64,000 nucleotides of DNA from Starkeya sp. ORNL1 (GTDB lineage: Bacteria; Pseudomonadota; Alphaproteobacteria; Rhizobiales; Xanthobacteraceae): contig NZ_CP048834.1 of the NCBI RefSeq assembly GCF_012971745.1, positions 2,418,001 to 2,482,000 of the forward strand. Direction: 5' to 3'. The notes under the pieces were generated by a model. The model was not told the DNA's origin and did not search any database. It worked only from the letters and a program-made list of their open reading frames with translations. Made by a program: the position numbers and the translations under genes. This document shows, one piece after another, positions 42,540 through 50,682 of this stretch (the stretch's first letter is position 1; every line of letters starts with the position of its first letter).

Positions 42540-42887
42540 TTCAGGTGGCCCCGCCCATTTCGGTGAGGAACATTGGCTTCGTGCGCATTCCGAGGGGACG
42601 TCCCAGCTTCCCTCGACGTTCCTCGGCAAGGGAGTAATCTCTACGTTCAGCCAGCACAATCGCGTCGAGCACGTCTGCTCACAAGCTGGGATCCGATGAC
42701 CGCTTGTGGCGCAGCGGACCATTACCGAGATTGGATTCGTTGCGAGAGATTGACGCGCTGATCGAAGGAGAGGCACCTAGCGCTCCGTCAGTGCAAATCG
42801 ACACCGATTGCCCTCCCCCGTCATTGCTCCAGATCAACGCGCTCCGCTCCTTTCCATGGTGTCTCCGCAATAGCCGGAGCCGCCTTT
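42540..42887. other. gap between nuclease-like gene and ccoG
   Basis: 348 bp without a gene. The only feature seen is the FNR-like box at 42824-42837. GC rises from the island level to the backbone level across this stretch, so the island border probably lies here. Confidence 0.4.
42824..42837. promoter_or_regulatory. FNR/FixK-like box upstream of ccoG
   Basis: TTGCTCCAGATCAA: the right half-site is perfect (ATCAA), the left has one change (TTGCT). The centre is 57 bp upstream of the ccoG ATG, a spacing like the ccoN and arcD boxes. Confidence 0.55.
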
Positions 42888-44387
42888 ATGAATCTCGCCA
42901 CCGCCGACAAGCCGCCACCCAGGACCGTCGCGCCCGCACCCGACATCGCGGACGAGGACGACCTGCCGCTCTATGAGGCGCGCCGGCGCATCTATCCGAT
43001 CGCGGTGCGCGGGCGGTTTCGGACCATCAAGTGGGTGATCCTCGCGGTCACGCTCGGCATCTATTATTTCCTGCCGTTCGTGCGCTGGGACCGCGGGCCG
43101 AATGCGCCCTCGCAGGCGGTGCTGGTCGATTTCCCGAACAGCCGGTTCTATTTCTTCTTCATCGAGATCTGGCCGCAGGAATTCTACTACCTCACCGGCC
43201 TCTTGATCCTCGCCGCTTTGGTGCTGTTCTTCATGAACGCGGTCGCCGGGCGGGTGTGGTGCGGGTATCTGTGCCCGCAGACGGTGTGGACCGATCTGTT
43301 CCAGTCCATCGAGCGCATGGTGGAGGGCGATCCGCGCGAGCGGCGTGAGAAGCTGAAGCACGCCTCGAAGTTGCAGCGCGCCTTCGAGGCCGCGGCCAAG
43401 CACGTGCTCTGGCTGATGGTGGCGTGGTGGACCGGCGGCGCCTGGGTGCTCTATTTCGCCGATGCGCCGACGCTGGCCATGCAACTGCTCACCGGCACCG
43501 CGCCCGGCGTCGCCTATCTGTGGATCGGCATCCTCACCGCCACCACCTACGTGCTCGCCGGCCACATGCGCGAGCAGGTCTGCACCTATATGTGCCCGTG
43601 GCCGCGCATCCAGGCCGCGCTCACCGACGAATACGCCCTAAACGTCACCTATCGCTATGATCGCGGCGAGCCGCGCGGCTCCTTCAAGAAGACGCAGGCC
43701 CTCAAGCTGGAAGGCCTGCCGGCCGGTGATTGCGTCGATTGCAAGCAGTGCGTCGCCGCCTGCCCCACCGGGGTCGACATACGCGAGGGCGCGCAGCTCG
43801 GCTGCATCCAGTGCGGCCTGTGCATCGATGCCTGCGACACGGTGATGGCCAAGCTGATGCGGCCGACCGGCCTCATTGCCTATGACACCGACATGAACGT
43901 GCAGGCGCGCATGCAGGGCAAGCCCGAGCAGCGCCGCGTGGCCCGCCCGCGCACGCTGCTCTATGCCGCGCTCATCCTCGTCACCGGCGGCATCATGCTG
44001 GTGAGCCTCGCAACGCGTGCCAATGAGACGCTCGCCGTCATCCATGACCGCAACCCGCTGTTCGTGCGGCTGTCGGATGGGGCGATCCGCAACGCCTACA
44101 CCATCCGCATCGTCAACAAGGAGCTGGCCGCCCGCCGCTTCTCGGTGGCGGTGGAGGGCGTGCCCGGAGCAAGGCTCGAAGTGGTGGGCGAGGCGCACAT
44201 GCCCGCCGGCGCTACCGAGGCCTTGCCGGTGCTCACGGTCGGCCCGGACCAGACCTTCGAGGCGCGCGTGCTGGTCTCCACCCATGCGCCGCTGCCAATG
44301 GGGGCCTCGCTCACCGCCACCTTCCGCATCACCGATCTCGACAGCCAGGTGGTGGCCACCGCGCCCGACCACTTCAAGGGACCCTGA
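42888..44387 (+). CDS. ccoG: cbb3 oxidase assembly protein CcoG (FixG-like ferredoxin)
   Basis: A 499-residue membrane protein with about five helices and two 4Fe-4S clusters: CVDCKQCVAACPTG and CIQCGLCIDACD. Other family segments are RVWCGYLCPQTVWTDLF and QVCTYMCPWPRIQ. CcoG reduces Cu(II) to Cu(I) for delivery to the oxidase. The C-terminal domain is an Ig-like periplasmic fold. It heads ccoGHIS, separated from its usual neighbour ccoNOQP by 20 kb. Confidence 0.94.
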   Translation: MNLATADKPPPRTVAPAPDIADEDDLPLYEARRRIYPIAVRGRFRTIKWVILAVTLGIYYFLPFVRWDRGPNAPSQAVLVDFPNSRFYFFFIEIWPQEFYYLTGLLILAALVLFFMNAVAGRVWCGYLCPQTVWTDLFQSIERMVEGDPRERREKLKHASKLQRAFEAAAKHVLWLMVAWWTGGAWVLYFADAPTLAMQLLTGTAPGVAYLWIGILTATTYVLAGHMREQVCTYMCPWPRIQAALTDEYALNVTYRYDRGEPRGSFKKTQALKLEGLPAGDCVDCKQCVAACPTGVDIREGAQLGCIQCGLCIDACDTVMAKLMRPTGLIAYDTDMNVQARMQGKPEQRRVARPRTLLYAALILVTGGIMLVSLATRANETLAVIHDRNPLFVRLSDGAIRNAYTIRIVNKELAARRFSVAVEGVPGARLEVVGEAHMPAGATEALPVLTVGPDQTFEARVLVSTHAPLPMGASLTATFRITDLDSQVVATAPDHFKGP

Positions 44388-44398
44388 GGAGGAACGCC

Positions 44399-44890
44399 AT
44401 GCCCGTGCCCACTTCGCCCGCGGTCTCCGGCCGCCCGATTACTGGCCGCCTCGTGCTGGCCTGCCTGGTCGGCTTCTTCGGCGTGATCTTCATCGCCAAC
44501 GGCATCCTCGTGCGTGCGGCGCTGTCGAGCTTCGGCGGGGTGGAGACGGACAGCGCCTATCAGGCCGGCCTCGTCTTCAAGCGCGACGAGGCGGAGGCGG
44601 CGGCGCAGGCGGCGCGGCACTGGAAGGTGGACGTCCATCTCGACGCCGCCAACCTCGACGTGCGCGCCGCCGGGCCGGACGGCACGCCCCTCGCCGGCCT
44701 CGACCTCGTCGCGCGGCTGCACCACCCCTATGACAGCCGCCTCGACGAGGAGATCCCGGTGCGCGCAGTGGCGGCGGGTGCCTGGCGCGGCGCGCCGGAC
44801 GCGGTGCCGGGCCAATGGGACCTGGTGGTCGAGCTCTACAAGGACGGCGAGCGGCAGTTCCGCTCCATCAACCGGATCATGCTGAAGTGA
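44399..44890 (+). CDS. ccoH: cbb3 oxidase assembly protein CcoH (FixH)
   Basis: A 163-residue single-pass membrane protein. The N-terminal helix (GRLVLACLVGFFGVIFIANGILV) is followed by the FGGVETDSAYQAGL motif and a periplasmic beta-rich domain, typical of FixH. It helps assemble CcoN with CcoO and CcoP. It starts 11 bp after ccoG with GAGGA upstream and is followed by ccoI after 7 bp. Confidence 0.9.
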   Translation: MPVPTSPAVSGRPITGRLVLACLVGFFGVIFIANGILVRAALSSFGGVETDSAYQAGLVFKRDEAEAAAQAARHWKVDVHLDAANLDVRAAGPDGTPLAGLDLVARLHHPYDSRLDEEIPVRAVAAGAWRGAPDAVPGQWDLVVELYKDGERQFRSINRIMLK

Positions 44891-44897
44891 GGTTCCC

Positions 44898-47129
44898 ATG
44901 GCCGCGCTGACCGCCATCGCACCGCCCCGCTCCCGCCCGCCGCTGCCGGTCCGCGAGGTGGCGGCGGACTATTCCGCCTGCCTGCGTCGCATGGACGGCG
45001 GAGGCACCGGCATGGATTTCGCCGTCGAGGGCATCGACTGCGCCGCCTGCATCAACGAGATCGAGGATGCGGTGGCCGTGCTTCCCGGTGTCGAGCAGGC
45101 GCGGCTGAACTACACCTCCCATCGCCTGGCCATCGTGTGGCGCTCCGAGGCGCTGGCGAACCCGCCCGCGGTGTTCGGCGCGCTCGCCACTGCGGGCTAT
45201 CGCGCCCATCCGTTCGAGACCGGCAGCGCCGAGGAGATCGAGTCCGCCCGCGCCCGGCATCTGCTGCGCTGCCTCGCGGTGGCCGGCTTCGCGGCGATGA
45301 ACATCATGCTGCTCTCGGTCTCGGTGTGGTCGGGCAATGTCACCGACATCACCCCCGAGACGCGCGACCTGTTCCATTGGCTCTCCGCACTGATCGCACT
45401 GCCGGCCGCGGCCTATGCCGGCCAGCCCTTCTTCCAGAGCGCGCTCAGGGCCATCAAGGCGCGCGCGCTCAACATGGACGTGCCGATCTCGCTCGGCGTG
45501 CTCCTCGCGCTGGCCGTCTCGGTCTATGAGACGCTGAACCATGCCGAGCATGCCTATTTCGACTCGGCTATCATGCTACTCTTCTTCCTGCTCACCGGCC
45601 GCTATCTCGAACACGCCATGCGCCGGCGCACCCGCGCGGAAGCCGGCAACCTCGCCGCACTGAAGGCTGCGCTGGCCAATCGCGTCGAGCCCGACGGCGC
45701 CATCGTCGCCATGCCGGCGGCGGCGGTGAAGCCGGGCGATATCGTGCTGGTGCGCCCGGGCGAGCGCGTGCCGGTCGACGGCATCGTGCTCTCCGGCGTC
45801 GCCGGGGTGGATGAGAGCCTCGTCACCGGCGAGACGCTGCCGCGCGCCTTCACCGCGGGCGCCACGATCCATGCCGGCAGCCTGGTGCATGACGGCACGC
45901 TGCACATCCGCACCACCGCCGCCGGCACCGGCACCTTCATCGAGGAAGTCGAGCGCCTGCTGGAAAACGCCGCGAGCGCGAAGAGCGGCTATGTGCGCCT
46001 CGCCGACCGCGCCGCCCGGCTCTATGCGCCGGTGGTGCACGCCACCGCCGCGCTGTCGCTCGCCGGCTGGCTGATCGCCGGCGCTTCCCTGCACGATGCG
46101 GTGCTGATCGCCGTCGCCGTGCTCATCATCACCTGCCCCTGCGCGCTGGCGCTCGCGGTGCCGGCGGTGCAGGTGGTGGCAGCCGGAGCGCTGATGCGGC
46201 GCGGCGTCCTGCTGAACTCGGGCGACGCGCTGGAGCGCCTTGCCGAGGTCGACACCGTGGTGCTCGACAAGACCGGAACACTGACATTGCCGGAGCCCGG
46301 CTTGAGCAATGCTGAAGCCGTGCCAGGGCATTTGCTGGAGATTGCCGCGCGGCTCGCAATGTCCAGCCGCCATCCGCTCGCCCGGGCGATTGCCGCCGCG
46401 TTGCCCGATGCCCGCCCCTACGAGATCGTGCGCGAATATCCCGGCGCCGGCATCGAGGCGCAGGTCGGTGCGCTCACCGCGCGGCTCGGCAGCCCGGATT
46501 TCTGCGGCGCTGCCGATCTCGCCACCGATGCCGACGGCTCGCTGATCGCCGTTCGCCTCGGCGAGGAGCGCGCCATTCTCGCGGTGCGCCAGCAGCTCAG
46601 GCCCGACGCGGCGGAAACCGTGGAGCGCCTGCGCGCCGCCGGCGCGGGCCTGTCCATACTCTCCGGCGACCGCGACGCAGCGGTGGCCCCGGTCGCCGCG
46701 GCGCTCGGCATCGGCAGCTGGCGCGGCGGCGCGCGGCCGGCCGAGAAGATCGCCGTGCTCGACATGCTGAGGGCCACGGGTCACCAGGCGCTGATGGTCG
46801 GCGACGGGTTGAACGACGCGCCCTCGCTCGCCAGCGCCTATGTCTCGATGTCGCCGATCACCGCCGCGGACGTCACCCAGGCGCAGGCCGATGCGGTGTT
46901 CCTGGGCGCCAGGCTGGCGCCGGTCGCCGACGCCGTCGCCGTTGCGCGGCGGGCGAGACTGTTGATGCGGCAGAACCTGCTGATTGCCGTCATCTACAAT
47001 CTGTTTGCCGTGCCGCTGGCCGTCGCCGGGCTGGTGACGCCGCTGATCGCCGCGCTCGCCATGTCCGGCTCGTCCGCCATCGTCACGCTGAACGCGCTGC
47101 GCGCGAATGCGGGAAAGGATGCACCATGA
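44898..47129 (+). CDS. ccoI: cbb3-associated copper P-type ATPase CcoI (FixI)
   Basis: A 743-residue P1B-type ATPase. The N-terminal metal-binding domain has CAAC at 48-51 (GIDCAACINEIE), the translocation motif is CPCALALAVP, the phosphorylation site DKTGTLTLPEPG, and the hinge GDGLNDAPSL. FixI/CcoI exports Cu(I) across the membrane for loading into cbb3 oxidase rather than for copper resistance. The operon position between ccoH and ccoS supports that subtype. Confidence 0.93.
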   Translation: MAALTAIAPPRSRPPLPVREVAADYSACLRRMDGGGTGMDFAVEGIDCAACINEIEDAVAVLPGVEQARLNYTSHRLAIVWRSEALANPPAVFGALATAGYRAHPFETGSAEEIESARARHLLRCLAVAGFAAMNIMLLSVSVWSGNVTDITPETRDLFHWLSALIALPAAAYAGQPFFQSALRAIKARALNMDVPISLGVLLALAVSVYETLNHAEHAYFDSAIMLLFFLLTGRYLEHAMRRRTRAEAGNLAALKAALANRVEPDGAIVAMPAAAVKPGDIVLVRPGERVPVDGIVLSGVAGVDESLVTGETLPRAFTAGATIHAGSLVHDGTLHIRTTAAGTGTFIEEVERLLENAASAKSGYVRLADRAARLYAPVVHATAALSLAGWLIAGASLHDAVLIAVAVLIITCPCALALAVPAVQVVAAGALMRRGVLLNSGDALERLAEVDTVVLDKTGTLTLPEPGLSNAEAVPGHLLEIAARLAMSSRHPLARAIAAALPDARPYEIVREYPGAGIEAQVGALTARLGSPDFCGAADLATDADGSLIAVRLGEERAILAVRQQLRPDAAETVERLRAAGAGLSILSGDRDAAVAPVAAALGIGSWRGGARPAEKIAVLDMLRATGHQALMVGDGLNDAPSLASAYVSMSPITAADVTQAQADAVFLGARLAPVADAVAVARRARLLMRQNLLIAVIYNLFAVPLAVAGLVTPLIAALAMSGSSAIVTLNALRANAGKDAP

Positions 47130-47275
47130 ACGTCATCCTCTATCTCCTGCCGATGGCGCTCGGGCTCGGCCTCACCGGTCTCGTCGCCTTCCTCTGGTCG
47201 CTGCGCACCGGCCAGTATGACGACATGGAGGGCGCCGCCGTGCGTGTCCTCGAAGACGATGATGTGAGGCGGTGA
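47126..47275 (+). CDS. ccoS: cbb3 oxidase maturation protein CcoS (FixS)
   Basis: A 49-residue single-helix protein: start MNVILYLLPMALGLGLTGLV, then AFLWSLRTGQYDDMEG, the FixS signature (WSxxxGQYDDLEG), and an acidic-basic tail. It overlaps the ccoI stop by ATGA and the following MFS start by TGATG. CcoS is needed for haem and copper insertion into CcoN. Confidence 0.92.
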   Translation: MNVILYLLPMALGLGLTGLVAFLWSLRTGQYDDMEGAAVRVLEDDDVRR

Positions 47276-48399
47276 TGCCTCCCTTCGCTGGACCGGCCCG
47301 TGCCGGGCATCTCGGCTGCGCCTGCCCCGAAGACGGCGGGCTGCGGCTGCGCAAGGCGCTCCCCGAGGGCACGCTGCTCGCAGGCTTCGCGCTCGTGGTG
47401 CTGGCGCAGGCGCTCACCCTCGGCGTGCTGCCGCTCGCCGGCGCCATGATCGCGCCGCGCGCCGCACTCGCCGGCTGGCCGATGGCGGCGTTCTTGCTCG
47501 GCGCCGCGGCCGCAAGCTTCCCGGCCAGCCTGCTGCTCGACGCCTTCGGCCGCCGCGCCGCCTTCGCCATCGGGGCCGGGCTCGGCGTCGCCGGCGGGCT
47601 GGCGATCGCGCACGCCATCCTCGCGCAGGTTTTTCCGCTGCTGCTCATCGGCGCGATGTGGCTCGGCGCCGCGCAGGGCTTCGGCATGTTCTACCGCCAC
47701 GCCGCGGCTCTCGGTGCCGCCCATGGCCGCTCGGCAGCGGCGATTGGCCGGCTGCTCGCGGCCGGCGCCATCGCCGGCCTTCTCGGTCCCGTCCTCGCCC
47801 AGGGCGCCGAGCAGCTGTTCCTGCCCTATACGCTGGTCGGCACCGCACTGGTCGCGACAATCGCGCAGCTCGGCGTGCTTGCCGCCGCCGTGCTGCTGCC
47901 GGCCGCAAGCGCGGTGGTGACCGACGATAGCGCCGAGCCGGCGCCGGCCATGAGGCTGCGGGATCTCGCGCTTCCGACCCTGATCGGCGCCCTCGCATGG
48001 GCGGCGATGGCCTCCTCCATGGTCGCCGCGCCGCTGGGGTTGGCGACCTGCGGCGTTGCGGTCGGCAGCATCAGCGGCATCGTCGCCTGGCATGTCGTCG
48101 CGATGTACGCGCCGGCGCTCGCGGCCGGCATGCTGGCCGAGCGCCTGGGTGTCGTCCGCCTCGCCCTGGCGGGTGCGGGTATCGCGGTCGCGGCCGCCGT
48201 GGCGGCGCACGCGTCGAGCGGAATAGTCCCGCTGACCGCGGCCTTTCTCGCCGTCGGCGTGGGCTGGTCGGTGGCGACCTCGGCGACGACGGCCTGGCTC
48301 CACCGCGCGGCCACCCCGGCCCGCGCCCATCTGGGGTTCCATGACGGCCTGTTGCTGCTCGGCGCAACGGCCGGAGCGTTGCTGGCGAACGCAATTTAG
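47275..48399 (+). CDS. ccoA: CcoA-like MFS copper importer
   Basis: A 374-residue major-facilitator protein with about twelve helices. M245-A-S-S-M249 and H273-V-V-A-M277 give the MxxxM and HxxxM pairs that are diagnostic of CcoA, the copper importer needed for cbb3 assembly in Rhodobacter. The 28-residue spacing between the pairs is as I recall for R. capsulatus CcoA. The N-terminal CACPED segment is Cys-rich. The gene overlaps the ccoS stop, so it belongs to ccoGHIS. Possible start codons are ATG 47275 and GTG 47272. Confidence 0.8.
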   Translation: MPPFAGPARAGHLGCACPEDGGLRLRKALPEGTLLAGFALVVLAQALTLGVLPLAGAMIAPRAALAGWPMAAFLLGAAAASFPASLLLDAFGRRAAFAIGAGLGVAGGLAIAHAILAQVFPLLLIGAMWLGAAQGFGMFYRHAAALGAAHGRSAAAIGRLLAAGAIAGLLGPVLAQGAEQLFLPYTLVGTALVATIAQLGVLAAAVLLPAASAVVTDDSAEPAPAMRLRDLALPTLIGALAWAAMASSMVAAPLGLATCGVAVGSISGIVAWHVVAMYAPALAAGMLAERLGVVRLALAGAGIAVAAAVAAHASSGIVPLTAAFLAVGVGWSVATSATTAWLHRAATPARAHLGFHDGLLLLGATAGALLANAI

Positions 48400-48507
48400 C
48401 CGTATCACTGCCGTGCGTTGATCGGGCGCAATTCCCGACATCCATCGGTCATCGATCTGTCGTATCCGCACCGGATCTGCTCGCACGGCCAGCTGGAGGC
48501 GCTCCTT

Positions 48508-49593
48508 GTGCCGCGATTGACAGCCAGGAACCTGACCAAGACCTTCAATGGCCTTCCTGCCGTCGACCAGGTGAGCTTTGCCATTCCCGACGGAGCGTTC
48601 CTGGCGCTGCTTGGCCCCTCCGGATGCGGCAAGACCACGCTGCTGCGCATCATTGCCGGGCTCGAGCAGCCCGACCATGGCGAGCTTTTCTTCGACGATA
48701 TGGCCGTCGTCGGCCCCGGTGGCATGCTGCCGCCGGAAGCCCGCAAGCTCGGCATGGTGTTCCAGTCCTATGCGCTGTGGCCGAACATGACGGTGCGCGG
48801 CAATATCGAATTCGGGCTGCGGGCCCAGAAGCACCCGCCGGAGGAACGGCGGCGTCGGATCGCGGAGGTGCTGGAGGTGGTCGGCCTGAACGGCTTCGAG
48901 CTCCGTCGCCCGCACGAGCTTTCCGGCGGACAGCGCCAGCGGGTGGCGCTCGCCCGTTCGCTGGCCATGCGTCCGCGGCTGATCCTGCTCGACGAGCCGC
49001 TCGCCAATCTCGATGCGCATCTGCGCGAGGCGATGCTTGCCGAGTTCCGCCGCATCCACTCCGTCACCGGGGCGACCTTCATTTTCGTCACCCACGACCA
49101 GGAAGAAGCGATGGCCGTTGCCACCCATTTGGCGGTGATGAATCGCGGCGGGCTCGAGCAGGTCGGCACGCCGGAGGAACTTTACCTGCGCCCCGCGACC
49201 GAAATGGTGGCGCGGTTCATCGGCAAGGGCCGTACGCTGCCCGTCGAGGTTCTGGCGTCGGAAGCCGAGCTTTGCACCATCGGCCTGGCCGGCGCGGAGT
49301 TGAAGGTGCCGGGCCAGGCGCCTGTCGGGCCGGGCTGGTTGTGCCTGCACGCCCCCGACCTGAGGGCTGTGGCGGAGGACGGCCATCTGCGCTGCCAGGT
49401 GGTGAACCAGATCTTCCAGAACGGGTGCTATGCGAGCCAGCTCATGCCGCTCGGCATCGACACCGACACGATCAGCCTGCCGCTGCCCGGGCGCCTGCCG
49501 CAAGGGGCCGATGTCGAGATCACGATATCCGGCGGCTGGGTGATCCCGCGGCAAGCCTCGGCTTCCCTCGTCGGTGGATATGAATTCGCCTGA
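48508..49593 (+). CDS. ABC transporter ATPase (iron/2-aminoethylphosphonate type)
   Basis: A 361-residue ATPase. Walker A is GPSGCGKTTLLR, the Q-loop VFQSYALWPNMTV, signature LSGGQRQRVALARS and Walker B LILLDEPLANLDA; the C-terminal 120 residues form a TOBE-like regulatory domain. It energises uptake through the permease two genes on. The start is taken as GTG 48508 behind GGAGG because the frame before it is not conserved. Substrate candidates are Fe(III), phosphonate, thiamine or polyamine. Confidence 0.87.
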   Translation: MPRLTARNLTKTFNGLPAVDQVSFAIPDGAFLALLGPSGCGKTTLLRIIAGLEQPDHGELFFDDMAVVGPGGMLPPEARKLGMVFQSYALWPNMTVRGNIEFGLRAQKHPPEERRRRIAEVLEVVGLNGFELRRPHELSGGQRQRVALARSLAMRPRLILLDEPLANLDAHLREAMLAEFRRIHSVTGATFIFVTHDQEEAMAVATHLAVMNRGGLEQVGTPEELYLRPATEMVARFIGKGRTLPVEVLASEAELCTIGLAGAELKVPGQAPVGPGWLCLHAPDLRAVAEDGHLRCQVVNQIFQNGCYASQLMPLGIDTDTISLPLPGRLPQGADVEITISGGWVIPRQASASLVGGYEFA

Positions 49594-49704
49594 GATGCGC
49601 ATGACGGGAAGCGTCACCGCATCGTAATAGAACTGTGCTCGATGCATCGCACGTCGCCACTATCGACGGCGCCCCGAGCGTCCATACGCAGGAGATCAGC
49701 GGTC

Positions 49705-50682
49705 ATGTTGTTTCGTCGCGCCATTCTCTCCGCAGCGTTTCTCGCAGGCGCCATCCTTGCCGCCAATGCCGAGACGATCACCGTCTACACGTCGCAGCCG
49801 CAGGACCAGATGGCTGCCGTGATCGCGGCATTCAACAAGGACTATCCGGATATCAAGGTCGAGCTGTTCCGTTCCGGCACGACCGAGGTGATGGCCAAGC
49901 TCCAGGCCGAGCAGGTCGCCGGCAAGAGCCCCGCCGACGTGGTGCTGATCGCCGATACCGTCGCCATGACGCAGCTCAAGAATGACGGCCGGCTCTACGC
50001 GCTGAACGACCTGCCGACGGAGGGCATCGCGCCGGAGGTCATCGACAAGGACAAGACCTATTTCGGCACCAAGCTGATCACCACCGGCATCGTCTACAAC
50101 ACCAATCTGGTGAAGACGCCGCCCCGGTCGTGGAACGACCTGCTCGTGCCGGACGTCGCCAAGCGCCTCATCATGCCGAGCCCGCTCTATTCGGGCGCGG
50201 CGGTGATCCATCTCGGTACCATGCTCCAGCAGCCGGAGTTCGGCTGGACCTATTTCAAGACGCTCGCCGACAACGGCGCCGTCGCCGGCCAGGGCAACGG
50301 CACGGTGATCGAGGCGGTCGCCCGCGGCGAGAAGGCCTACGGCATCATCATCGAATACATGGCACTGAACGCCAAGGCGAAGGGCTCGCCGGTCGATTTC
50401 GTGTTTCCCAAGGAAGGCGTGAGCACCATCACCCAGCCGGTGGCGATCCTGAAGGGCACCGACGCGCTCGAAGCCGCCAAGACCTTCGTGAAATGGCAAC
50501 TCTCCCGGACCGCGCAGGAACAGGCCGCCAGCCAGGGCTATTTCCCGGTCCTCGAGGGTGTCGCGCCGCCGGCCGGCTACCCCAAGCCGAGTACCCTCAA
50601 GGTTTTGCCGGCGGACAGCAACGCGATGCTGCGCGACGACAAGAAGAACAAGGAAACCTTCGCCGACCTCTATGGCGGCTGA
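49705..50682 (+). CDS. periplasmic substrate-binding protein of the ABC importer
   Basis: A 325-residue secreted protein with a signal peptide (MLFRRAILSAAFLAGAILAA, cleavage after ANA). The mature part begins ETITVYTSQPQDQMAAVIAAF and has GTTEVMAKLQAE, both typical of the Fe(III)/2-aminoethylphosphonate extracellular binding family. The ligand cannot be decided: the iron-binding tyrosine pair is not obvious, which speaks slightly for phosphonate. It overlaps the permease start by 11 bp. Confidence 0.87.
   Translation: MLFRRAILSAAFLAGAILAANAETITVYTSQPQDQMAAVIAAFNKDYPDIKVELFRSGTTEVMAKLQAEQVAGKSPADVVLIADTVAMTQLKNDGRLYALNDLPTEGIAPEVIDKDKTYFGTKLITTGIVYNTNLVKTPPRSWNDLLVPDVAKRLIMPSPLYSGAAVIHLGTMLQQPEFGWTYFKTLADNGAVAGQGNGTVIEAVARGEKAYGIIIEYMALNAKAKGSPVDFVFPKEGVSTITQPVAILKGTDALEAAKTFVKWQLSRTAQEQAASQGYFPVLEGVAPPAGYPKPSTLKVLPADSNAMLRDDKKNKETFADLYGG

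Noticed and set aside
47140..49647. 835-codon minus-strand ORF
   Set aside because: Antisense to ccoS, the CcoA-like gene and the ABC ATPase; its composition is that of a shadow frame.
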